From Dimorphilus gyrociliatus (taxonomy: Eukaryota; Annelida; Polychaeta; Dinophilidae), in the NCBI GenBank assembly GCA_904063045.1, contig CAJFCJ010000096.1, positions 1 through 64,000 of the forward strand: a stretch of 64,000 nt of DNA. Direction: 5' to 3'. Below the pieces are notes generated by a model. The model saw nothing but the letters and a program-made list of their open reading frames with translations. It did no database searches and had not been told where the DNA came from. The stretch's first letter is position 1. Each line of letters begins with the position of its first letter. Made by a program: the position numbers and the translations under genes. Below are positions 8,105-17,147 of the stretch, piece by piece.

Positions 8105-10952
8105 TTAGACCTTTCCACACTCCATTTTAAATTGAAAATTATCTTTAAAATTTCTGTCTTTTCCAGTGAAAGGTATTATTAGTACATTCTCTAAAAGAAT
8201 AAAGAGTAAACTTTTATAGAAAAGAGGAAAGCAACTAACATTGAACTTACCATTTGATAGAAAATATTTATAAGAATCCAACTGTGTTTTAGGGAATTTG
8301 AAATGTGGAACACGATTTATCAAAGTCTTAGAGTCACTCTCATAAAGTGGGATATAATCAGGTGTCTTAAAAACTAAATAGTCCAATGTAGCTTTTGCAA
8401 TTGTTTTTGAACAGTTTTTTTTCTTCATGTGGCTCCTCTTCAATAAAAATGTTGTTATAAAAGCTGCCAGTGGATTGCTACAAACTTTTAGTATATTTGT
8501 AGTACTTGTCATTGAATTAAGATATTGATTTTTTTCACGTAACTGTTGAAAATATTCGTATGTTGATGAAAAGCCAATCACTTCTCTTTCATAGTCTGAT
8601 TTTACATTTTCAGCTGAAAAATTTCTTGAGAATATTACAACTGAATGTGGAAAATGAATAGGTTGGCCAGTAATTATTTTATAGAAGTCATTCTGTTCAT
8701 TATTCATTTTATCAAATTCATCCAAAAGAAATAAAATCCTTTTGCCTTTCTTTCCAAAATACTGCAGGAACCATTGGACACAGTAGATAGACTGCCAGAG
8801 ATCATTTTTCCATTGATTATATAGAGAAGTGTAGTATGATTCATTTTCCTTAACTTTACTCAAGTCAATTCTGATAATCAAATCTATATTCTCAATTTGA
8901 AAATGTTCAGGTTTTTTCATTATCTGTAAACATAGAAATGATTTTCCACTTCCTCCCTCTCCTTTTATCAACATTTTGAAACTTTTTTTCAAATTTACAA
9001 AAGATAGAGATACTTCTTTATTGTGCGTATCTGTAATCTTTAATGGTTTGTAAGCTTTGTCAAAATCTATGTTTTCATGTTTCCTAATTAACTTTTTATT
9101 CAAAAGAAAATTTGAAATGTTTTGTAAAATTTCATTGCAAACATGTTGAATTGAATCTTTCACAATGGTTTGATTACGATTTAGAAAAATTTCGGAAATT
9201 TGTTCCAAAACCTCTTCAGTATAAACAGGTCCAATTTCTTCCAATAACTTGCATCTTATACCCAGATGTTCATCATAAACTATATGTAGATTAGTAAAAT
9301 TTGGAGAATACTTTGTCCAATATTTGCTTTCACTTTGCAGTTTCTCCTTCTTCAGAATATCTTGAAATTTCACAGACCATTTAATAAAAAATTGGACAAA
9401 CTTAAATTCTATCTTTTCTCCTAGTAATGCAGATTCAATATTACTGGTTTGCTTCTGAAAACAAACAGAAGGTTAAAAATTAACAATGAAACTGTAGTGA
9501 ACAGTTTCTATATAGAATTTATTTTACTTTTCTTGGCAGCTTCCATTTATGAAGTGTATGTGGGCCTAACAGACGAAATCCATCCATTTCTTCGGAATTA
9601 TTATTGATTAAAATTGAATGAGGAAAATTTTCAGTTTCTCCATTCAATATTTCACGGAATGCACTTGGAACTGTTCCATTAGGATCATATTTTGTAATCA
9701 GAAAAGTTATTGTATAGTTATTTTCTTTGCAAAATGTAAAAAATTTAGAAATCATCTCTTCTGTGTATTCATTGAAAATTTGTTTCTCTAAAGTTTTTAA
9801 ATAGGTTTCATTCTTCTCAATTTTATTAAAATTTAGTTTCAAAAATATTACTGTATCTAATTCCTTCAGGCCAGGAAATTGACTACCAAATTGACATCTG
9901 TAATAGTTAGAATGGTTACTCTTTTTAAAGTACTCAAAATACATCAGCCATTTTCCAAAATAGAATTTGTAGATATGAGAAATATTCTCTCTTAATTCTG
10001 ATTCATAATATTCTTCTACATGATACATGTGTATGATAGGAAAAAATTCATTATCCTCGGACAATAAAGTCTGTAATTGCTGTCTTTTCTCCTCCATCAA
10101 ACAATTTTTTTGTACCAAATTATATACAGTTTCACTCATACTGTTCTCTGAAGGAGAAAAAATCTGTTTGTTTGAAAAAAATGCGTGATTATTACATTAC
10201 CAAATGAGCTTATTCAGAAATGTAAAATGACAGCTTACCGGAAATGGAATAGCACAAAATATTTCTAAATCAGCATTTTTCAATTCGAAAACCTCTTCGC
10301 TATTCAACCTTATTTGATTTTTTGACCAAGCATCAAAAGAGTATTTGAATTTTTTTTTACCTTGAATAACATTTGAAAAATATTCATTTTCAGGTGAAAT
10401 ATCATCTAAATGATCAAAGAAGAAATGAATTTTTCTTTCTTGTAATTTATAATATTCTAACATCCATTCAAACAGTTCATTTGAAAACCAAGAAGCTTTA
10501 CTGTCAACTTCTCTTCTTATTAGTGTTAAATAATCATCCTGACCTTTCACCTTTCTCAAATCTAATTTAATTATTAGATCAAAAGGACAGGAAATTTCTT
10601 CTTCTGTATCAAAAATAGAAATATATTGCATGTGTGATAATACTAACATGTGACTATAATCTTGGCTATGGAAATTTCTCAAATTTTTATTGTTTGTATA
10701 TATTCTAAAAGCTGTGTCTTTCCATAAACTACTTTTGTCCATTGAAGAAAAAAGTTCACATTCCACGTAATTTGTAAGATAATCACATATCTGATTTAAA
10801 AGAATAGTAGCAGTATTTCTATTTGATAACTTCTCTAATTCTTTGCATATTTCAACTATATTCTTTTCAGAATTAAATTCTTTGGCCACTTCACCATACA
10901 CATCTTCTAGTTGATCTTTAAACTTAATAATCGGACATTCTCTTGGATTCAT
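8105..10952 (-). CDS. NACHT-domain (NLR/STAND) protein with three successive NACHT-like modules
   Basis: Exons 10952-10239, 10163-9528 and 9454-8105 join in phase 0 through short GT-AG introns (10238-10164 and 9527-9455). Another intron, 8250-8191 (60 bp, donor GTAAGT), is in frame and probably spliced. The third module is a true NACHT NTPase: P-loop GEGGSGKSFLCLQ, Walker B RILFLLDEFDKM, sensor SVVIFSRN and the downstream CSNPLAAFITTFL. The first exon repeats the same fold (FDLIIKLDLRKVKGQDDY, KIHFFFDHLDDISPEN) but has no P-loop. The second also repeats it (DTVIFLKLNFNKIEKNE, NYTITFLITKYDPNG, NFPHSILI) without P-loop or acidic Walker B. The first and third modules are preceded by helical linkers and the second by a mixed linker. 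No LRR follows; a caspase domain does, 340 bp downstream. STAND proteins of this kind act as cytosolic switch receptors in immunity and cell death. The start is the ATG at 10952 (MNPRECPIIKF); no upstream domain was found. Confidence 0.8.
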
Positions 10953-11394
10953 AACTAAACACTATAATAACTTTACTCATGCAAATAAATACTACTCCAG
11001 TTAGCAATATACAATATCCCATGGGCCAAAAATTACAAAAGTCTTTGTAATTGATTATAAAGATAAAGAGTTATGTAGTTTCGTTTTCTGTGACTCACCA
11101 TGCTCACTCAATATCTGAAATGCTCTTAAGCAATACTACAGTACAGGTAACCTATTTTTGAACGCTCAGCTATTTTCTATTTTAGTTAAAATATTTTTTC
11201 TTTAACATTAACTTTACAATCGAATAATTAGACATGGAAATTTGCCACTTTGTAATCAACATATTCAATTAATTAAATCTTCAAATTTCACTGTTTAAGT
11301 ATCAAAAAAAATTTTATTCTGAAAAAATTACACAAAGTGCCCGATATCCTATTTTTGAACAATAATTGAATTATTGGGTACGGTTTGACCCAGG
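10953..11394. other. Upstream region of the NACHT gene, nothing recognised
   Basis: AT-rich; no coding feature. Part of it near 10966-10992 is duplicated at about 13560-13590, next to a copy of NACHT exon 2 sequence. Confidence 0.4.
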
Positions 11395-11533
11395 TACGGT
11401 TTCACCCGTAAATGAGGTTACTGAACCTAACATACTATTTCCTGTTCCTAAATGGGGTGGAGATGATTATAAAGTTATTTCAATTGAGGAATGCTTTGCT
11501 GTTTGCAATTCCTATGAAGAATGCAAGTATGTT
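11395..11533 (+). pseudogene. Stray PAN/apple exon, copy of 13960-14085
   Basis: A single open stretch reads EVTEPNILFPVPKWGGDD and YKVISIEECFAVCNSYEEC, closely matching the first PAN half-domain at 13960-14085, with high DNA identity that continues into the intron (AATTCGTGACAGAAACAAAAA). The donor GTAAGT of the parent is GTATGT here. There is no signal-peptide exon upstream and no second half-domain downstream, where a decayed Tc1 element lies instead. It is a partial duplicate with no visible function. Confidence 0.7.
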
Positions 11534-11564
11534 AATTCGTGACAGAAACAAAAATGTACTAATA

Positions 11565-12210
11565 TAGTTACTATATACTACTGTTACTACTTACGCCCTG
11601 CTTTTATACAATTCCTTATCAGTTGTTTTTATGCCTTAGCTGTTAAAAACAAGGGTCTAACCCCAGATAATGATTGTTTACAACAAACAGGGTCAAGAGT
11701 TATCATATTATGCAATAGTGATGTAAACAACAACAACTTTGTGTCAAGGGTCAATTCTTACATCATATTTATGTAAATAAACGCTTGTTGTTGTTGTCAA
11801 CATGCTTTGTTATGTAATACCTTTGCTTATAAAAGGGGTTGATTCTGGCAGTTAGGTACCATCTACCCCAGAGGAAGTATCTACTTCAACACTTCTACCA
11901 TATGGTAAGTATTATTTATAAAATATCTATAAAATATAGTTTATAAGCGTACAAAAATTATTTTTCTTAAATAGAATTATGTTGTTTAAAGGGTATTTTA
12001 TGTAATTTCATACAACATTTGTTTTTTTCAGATTTTTAAAGTACTTTTTTTTAATTTTAGACAACAAGTACTTTTTGCAATTAAATTATATAATTTAAAA
12101 ATGGCCATATATATCTATACAAACATGTTTCTTATCTAAATAGTTTTTAAAACATTTGAGTTTAGAACAAATCTTACTTCGCAGATAATTACTTACATTT
12201 CTTTGTCAAA
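11565..12210. other. Non-coding stretch before the Tc1 transposase
   Basis: No gene. It contains a short imperfect inverted pair of AAC/GTT-rich runs (about 11725-11740 and 11788-11802), which may belong to the 5' end of the Tc1 element; a clear left terminal repeat was not found. Confidence 0.35.
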
Positions 12211-13140
12211 ATGAAATATCAATCACAAATTAGAGACCTAGCAAGGCGGAAAAAAGGTGAAATGACCTACAAAGAACTTGAGGCAGACTTGAAAATCTCA
12301 AAACTTTCACTCCAGTATATCTGTGAGAACAAAAGAGAAGGAAAACCTGACAGAAGGGGAAGACCACCCAAAGCCAATGACAGAGTGAAGACATTGATTA
12401 AGAGAGAGTGTATAAGATTGCAGGAAAACAAAGAGTTGGCAACTGCTGAAAAAATTAAGGATAATTTAAGCCTGGATGTTTCTGAAAGAACCATTCTGAG
12501 GATTCTAAATAAAAATAGAGCAAAGTATCTGTCTATTTTGAAGGTATGCCCTTTGTCAGCAAGAGCAAAAAGCACACAGTTAAGTATACTTGGTAGATGG
12601 GTTCAGAGCCAAATTGAATACAAAAAAGTTGGCAAATATGCAAAAAAAACTTTTAAAGAGGCAAATGGTTCCCTAAATATATGGGGTTTTATAAAAAGTG
12701 ATGGCAGCAGAGGTTTATATAAAAGTAATTTAAATTTGGAGAAATATCGAGAAATTCTTGATAAATCTGTTTTAGAGAATTATAATAGAGACCATGTATT
12801 CGTACAGGATAGTGCTCCATGCCATACATCAAGGGGTACCTTGAGGTATCCAAATGAAAAGAACATAAGGCACTTGGAAGACTGGACAGACCAGAGTCCA
12901 GACCTAAATCCTATTGAAAATTTATGGTCATACCTAAAAGGAAGGGTTGGTAAACATATGTGCACAAATATAGATGATCTATGGAGGGCAACACAGCAAG
13001 AATTCAACAATATGAATATGTTGAAAAATTGTTTAATAGTTTTAGAAAGAGGCTACAGATGTGTCTTTTCAATAAGGTTGTCATACTAATATCTAAACTA
13101 AAAATTTTACGAGGTGGCTGGGGACTTTTTGCCCATACTG
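12211..13140 (+). mobile_element. Tc1-like transposon, internally deleted transposase plus right terminal repeat
   Basis: The 292-residue frame (12211-13089) has an N-terminal helix-turn-helix region (MTYKELEADLKISKLSLQYI), a GRPPK basic motif and a second HTH-like region. It also has the C-terminal DDE half with HVFVQDSAPCHTS and SPDLNPIENLWSYLKGR. The segment that should hold the first catalytic Asp is missing between about residues 115 and 165, so the protein cannot be an active transposase although the frame is open. The right terminal repeat ends at 13140 (GGACTTTTTGCCCATACTG, next to TA) and is the inverted counterpart of the terminus at 2785. The left end is not recognisable. Confidence 0.85.
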
Positions 13141-13309
13141 TATATATATAACTTTACATAGTCATCATAATTGTTAAATTGACATTTATAAAAAAAGGAG
13201 AGTTGCTTCTTGTAACAACAATGGGTTTATCTTCTCTCAAAAATTTATGATAAATTCCTAAAGAAGAGAAGAGAGTATATTAAATTATATTCTCCTATTA
13301 TCTCAGATT

Positions 13310-13472
13310 AGAGCCATAACTCTGTCCTTATTTTCATTGTTACTGGCTGTTCTTGGGCGTCCTGGTCTCTCTTCATCAAGAATATTTGTTCTTCCTCCTT
13401 TAAATTCTCTAACCCACTTTCTTATTGAACCTTCACTAAGTGTTGTACTACCAGAAAAAGCTTTCATCATCC
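13310..13472 (-). pseudogene. Mos1/mariner-type HTH fragment
   Basis: The minus strand encodes about 55 residues: KAFSGSTTLSEGSIRKWVRE, then FKGGRTNILDEERPGRPRTA. This is the N-terminal paired HTH of mariner (Mos1-like) transposases, which usually reads SExTVRxWFxRFKxGxxDxxDxxRxGRP. No catalytic domain follows. Two relatives lie at 34490-34690 and 37310-37545. All are cut to the same HTH segment. Confidence 0.75.
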
Positions 13473-13477
13473 ATTAA

Positions 13478-13595
13478 CAATGAAACTGTACCTAACAGTT
13501 TCTAATAGAACTTGTTTTACTTTTCTTGCCAGCTTCCATTTAGGAAGTTTTTGTGGGCCAAATAACTTTACGCATGCAAATAAATATCCTTTTGA
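13478..13595 (-). pseudogene. Collapsed relic of a second NACHT gene copy
   Basis: Bases 13478-13550 closely match 9486-9558, the end of NACHT exon 2 plus its intron, including the WKLPRK coding end and the splice donor. Directly after, about 13560-13590 matches 10966-10992, just upstream of the NACHT gene. The roughly 1.4 kb between these anchors in the intact gene is missing. This is what remains of a paralogous or duplicated gene after a large internal deletion. Confidence 0.6.
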
Positions 13596-13873
13596 GAAAC
13601 TTTATGTTAGTTTTTTAGTTATCCCCACTAACCTTTACAATTTACAATTGTTGAAAACCATAGAGTTCATTTATAAATAAAAAAAGGATTTTTAAAAGTC
13701 AAATGTTTTCATTATCATAATGTCTAAATCCAAAAACACAAACACTACCTATAAATAATAAGATAGGAATGAATACTTGACTATCTACCTGTTCATTCCG
13801 AGTTTTTGCATATAATCAAGTTTTATTTAAAAAAAATTTCTATTGCTGTTGTCACATATCCATTCGTGGAAGA
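13596..13873. other. Upstream region of the PAN gene
   Basis: AT-rich, nothing coding recognised; should hold the promoter of the PAN/apple gene at 13874. Confidence 0.35.
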
Positions 13874-14556
13874 ATGAAACTGTTATTTCAAAGTTTTTCC
13901 TATATTATCATATTTTTTCAATACTTTACTGAACAAGAACTTCTTGGTTTTAAACAGTATGAGAATGAGGTTGTTGAACCTAATGTAAGATTCAGTGTTC
14001 CTGAATGGAGTGGAGATAATTTTAAAGTTATTTCAATTGAGGAATGTTTTGCTGTTTGCAATTCCTATGAAGAATGCAAGTAAGTTAATTCGTGACAGAA
14101 ACAAAAAAGTACTAAATATATTTGGAATTTTTTAGGGCAATTGATTATAAAATGGCAACAAAACGTTGTCATTTAAAGAGTTCATATACAGGCAAGAGCT
14201 ATCGTGATAACTTTGTATTATTTGTGAAAGATACACAACCTCAATTATCGGACAACTTTTATCATATTTGGGAGAATAAGGTAGTTGTTTCAGACCCACC
14301 CTTTGTTTCTCCCATATGGAATACTGATTATAAAGCAGTAAGTCTTGATGTCTGTTTAAAAGAATGTAATTTGCATTCCGGATGCAAGTCAGTAATATTT
14401 TTCTGTTCCATTATGAATACAATTTATATAACTATTCTTTTCAGAGCTATTGATTATGTTTTGGCATCTAGAAATTGCTCTTTAAAAACTCAATATACAA
14501 ACTACAAATTCTTTGAAGCAGGTCTACTCTACATAAAAGGTGCTTTTTGTAAATAA
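13874..14556 (+). CDS. Secreted or membrane protein with two PAN/apple domains
   Basis: Starts at the ATG at 13874 with a signal peptide (MKLLFQSFSYIIIFFQYFTE). Two PAN/apple-like domains follow, each cut by a short intron at the same place, right after an EEC-K or SGC-K motif (introns 14080-14135 and 14388-14444, 56 and 57 bp, both phase 2). Domain 1 has ISIEECFAVCNSYEECKAID then RCHLKSSYTG. Domain 2 has VSLDVCLKECNLHSGCKAID then NCSLKTQYTN. PAN domains bind proteins or carbohydrates outside the cell. The frame stops at 14556, but a possible donor at 14541 (AAAAG before GTGCTT) is in phase with the membrane-anchor exon at 15665, so the true protein may be longer. Confidence 0.75.
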
Positions 14557-14651
14557 TAATTCAATGATTGAAACTTTTTCCTACATTTCCTAACATTTCA
14601 TAAAAGTAACGTTATCAATAATTCATTTGACATTTTTATCAAAAGAAAATA

Positions 14652-15301
14652 GTTCAGACAAGGGCTACTGATATGCAAGTGGTAATATATCAGGGTTAGG
14701 GTTTTTTTTTCATAAAATTTATACTTCACATTTCAATTTTTGGGGTTTCTGGTTGAGCAGTAGAAGACCAGTAAAATATTTGGGGAATGCTAACTGTAAA
14801 ATATGCGATGAAAATGATTTGGCTTATCCAGTTGAGCTATTTAGTGATCGTAGAAATTCCCTAAAAGGGTTTAATAAGGTAAGAGAGTAGAAGATAATCT
14901 TTTTTCAATCTTAATTCTGTAAAGATAAATCTTTTCTCTAAATATAGACATTTGTTCCCCGAAAAGGTCAAACACTTCATCTATATCATGTTCATTTAAG
15001 ACATAGTTGCCAATTAACTGAAGAAAATGGTACTTTAATAACAAAATATGATGGTTTACCAAAGATAGCACTTTCTTGTTCAGCGAATTATGAAAGATTC
15101 TATTTGAAAATTGATGCAGTTCTCTTAGGTTTCTTTTTTCTTCAACTTAAATAATACATTGAGTAATTATCTCTCATTGGCTCTATTATAATTTCAGTTG
15201 AATGTAAACTTTCCAATGTCTGCCTATCATCAACCAATTCCATAAAGCTGTCTATCCACTTTTATGATGTACAAAATATGATAGAACTGTTTAACGTTTA
15301 A
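14652..15301 (+). CDS. Unknown multi-exon protein, 3' exons
   Basis: Exons of about 14751-14878, 14948-15128 and 15198-15301 join in matching phases (phase 0, then phase 1) by GT-AG introns. A short upstream exon near 14652-14679 (FRQGLLICKC) is possible. The product reads RRPVKYLGNANCKICDE, DRRNSLKGFNK, TFVPRKGQTLHLYHVHLRHS, then CQLTEENGTLITKYDG, ALSCSANYERFYLKIDAV and VECKLSNVCLSSTNS, ending in TAA. Alternating hydrophobic residues and spaced cysteines suggest an extracellular beta-rich domain; I do not recognise it. It lies between the PAN domains and a membrane-anchor exon on the same strand, so it could be part of one larger receptor or a separate gene. Confidence 0.5.
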
Positions 15302-15664
15302 CCTCTATAGTATCACTAAATCCTATTAGCATTATTATAAAAAACAATTGGTTTGAGAATTTCTTAACAGAATTTCAATTTCAAAATGGCGTCCTTAGAT
15401 CTTTGATAAAATTATATGAAGTTGGAGTCTATGATAATACATCTGATAGGAACTAATCCCAGAATGATTGGATTATACTAAACTTCAGGTGAGATAATGT
15501 GAGGCAGGAATTTATAGTTGAATAATTTATTTGCAAAGCGATCCATTAAATTTTTTCTTTTACTTTTAAAATAATCATTTGTAACACAAATAAGAAATAT
15601 AGTGTGGGATAGATCTAGCAATCCTTGTTCAAGTAAAGCAACATTTTATGTTTATATTGAATAG

Positions 15665-15973
15665 GGTGATAAAATAGAGACAATTGAAAGCACTACTAAA
15701 TTAGAAGAAACTCAACATTTAGCTACTGATAAACAATTTATCACTACAAGAAATTTAAATGAATTTCAACCAGATTCATCAGATTACAAAACTGAATCAG
15801 CAGATATGGTTACAGAAAATCACATAGCTATTCAACAAGGCTATCACAGTTATTTAATTATTGGTATTAGTAGCTCAACTGCTTCAATAATTATTGCCTT
15901 AATTTCAATTCTATACACAGTTTATCAAAAAAAAAGTAGTTTTAATTCAAAAAGAAATTTTAGTATAAATTGA
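15665..15973 (+). CDS. Membrane-anchor exon: Thr/Glu-rich stalk, one TM helix, short tail
   Basis: After a TTGAATAG acceptor the frame reads DKIETIESTTKLEETQHLA, a polar stalk. A hydrophobic segment follows (SYLIIGISSSTASIIIALIS then ILYTVY), a basic stop-transfer QKKSS and a short tail to TGA at 15973. This is a typical last exon of a type I membrane protein. Its entry phase fits a donor at the end of the PAN gene at 14541, with the unknown exons in between spliced out or belonging to a different transcript. Which upstream exons it joins is inference. Confidence 0.5.
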   Translation, partial: GDKIETIESTTKLEETQHLATDKQFITTRNLNEFQPDSSDYKTESADMVTENHIAIQQGYHSYLIIGISSSTASIIIALISILYTVYQKKSSFNSKRNFSIN

Positions 15974-16037
15974 GTTGATATTTTAGAAAATTTATTATTT
16001 GCTATAAAAATTTCCGTCTTCTGTTCAACAACAAAAC

Positions 16038-16996
16038 ATGAAGTTGACTGAAGCGTTTGCTTTATTATTAAGCTGTGTAATCTGCTTTATATCAGGTGGA
16101 GAGAGAATAAGAGATTTTGAATTTTTTTCATATTTTATGTCTATCTATTCAATTAATTCATTATTTCTCTATTTTAAGTTGAAGGACAAGATCTTTTTGG
16201 ATTTAATGTCATCTCTGATAAAATTTCGTCGTAAACTTCTTTTGAAAATTCAGTTAAAAGTTTAAACAGTTGTCTTCAAAATGCTGCCTTTATAGCCAAT
16301 CGAAATGCTATTATTTTTATGGAGGTAATGAGAATAATTTAAAATCCCAAATAGGAGCTAAAACATATTTCAGAAATATGGACATTTAGTCTCTAAACAT
16401 AAAAATTTGAAATATTCAATATTCACTGTCAAAACAAACAAACAATCAACAGAAATGCTACCATATTATAATTGATCAAAGATGCTCTGCGGGAAAAGAT
16501 ATGAAAATTATATCTAATGGCACAGTGGAGAAATGCTCGAATTATTGTGCTAACAACAGTCAATGCCTTGGTTTTTCAATCAATTATAAGAGAAAGATCT
16601 GCTGGAACAAGCATACAGTAAAGAGCTCATTCCTTTTTACTGATAGACCAAACAATTCATTTTTTCGGAAAAATGTTAAGAGTTTGTATTACAACTTTTT
16701 TATTTTTTTCTCTGATTCTACTCTATTCCTTTCTCCAACCAGATTTCCCAATCAGAGGCTTTACCAAACTTGACTATTCATTTACAATTAGAAATTATGA
16801 TGCTGTTGTACACGATGGAAGAGATTTTTCCAAATGCCCAAGTGAATGTGAAAAAAGGAGTTGGTGCGTAGGATTCCAAATATATTATAATACATGCCGA
16901 CTTGTTAAAACTGTACTCTACCCTGTGCACTCTTTTGACAAGCCATTATTCATGAGAAATACAAAACGAAGCTCTTGGCAGAATAAATTCAAATAA
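16038..16996 (+). CDS. PAN/apple-domain secreted protein with an in-frame stop in domain 1
   Basis: The ATG at 16038 begins a signal peptide (MKLTEAFALLLSCVICFISG), then a donor (CAG before GTGGAG). The next exon reads EGQDLFGFNVISDKISS, a TAA stop at about 16231, and continues in the same frame with NSVKSLNSCLQNAAFIANRN, clearly the rest of a PAN domain. A second PAN domain (16452-16670) has VEKCSNYCANNSQCLGFS and a third (16742-16996) has FSKCPSECEKRSWCVGFQI. Because only one stop interrupts an otherwise sound gene, it is a young pseudogene, a sequence error or a read-through case. It lies directly after the other PAN gene, so local tandem duplication is likely. Confidence 0.6.
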
Positions 16997-17147
16997 TTCA
17001 ATTTATCTGAAAAATATTAATATAGTAAAAGCAAGTCTAATACAACTGCAGTGAAATTTCAGAAATACTAAGTCTCTCATTTTTTGTTAAACCTAAAAGG
17101 TTATACTGTAATTGCGTCAAAATTATGCAAACTTTTTTTGCAGTTTT

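Noticed and set aside
8105-9373. NACHT frame starting at 9373
   Set aside because: 9373 is a GTG codon, and the frame continues upstream to an acceptor at 9455/9454 in phase with exon 2, so it is not a start.
12211-13089. Intact Tc1 transposase
   Set aside because: The frame is open, but the region of the first catalytic aspartate is missing between the HTH part and the QDSAPCHTS motif.
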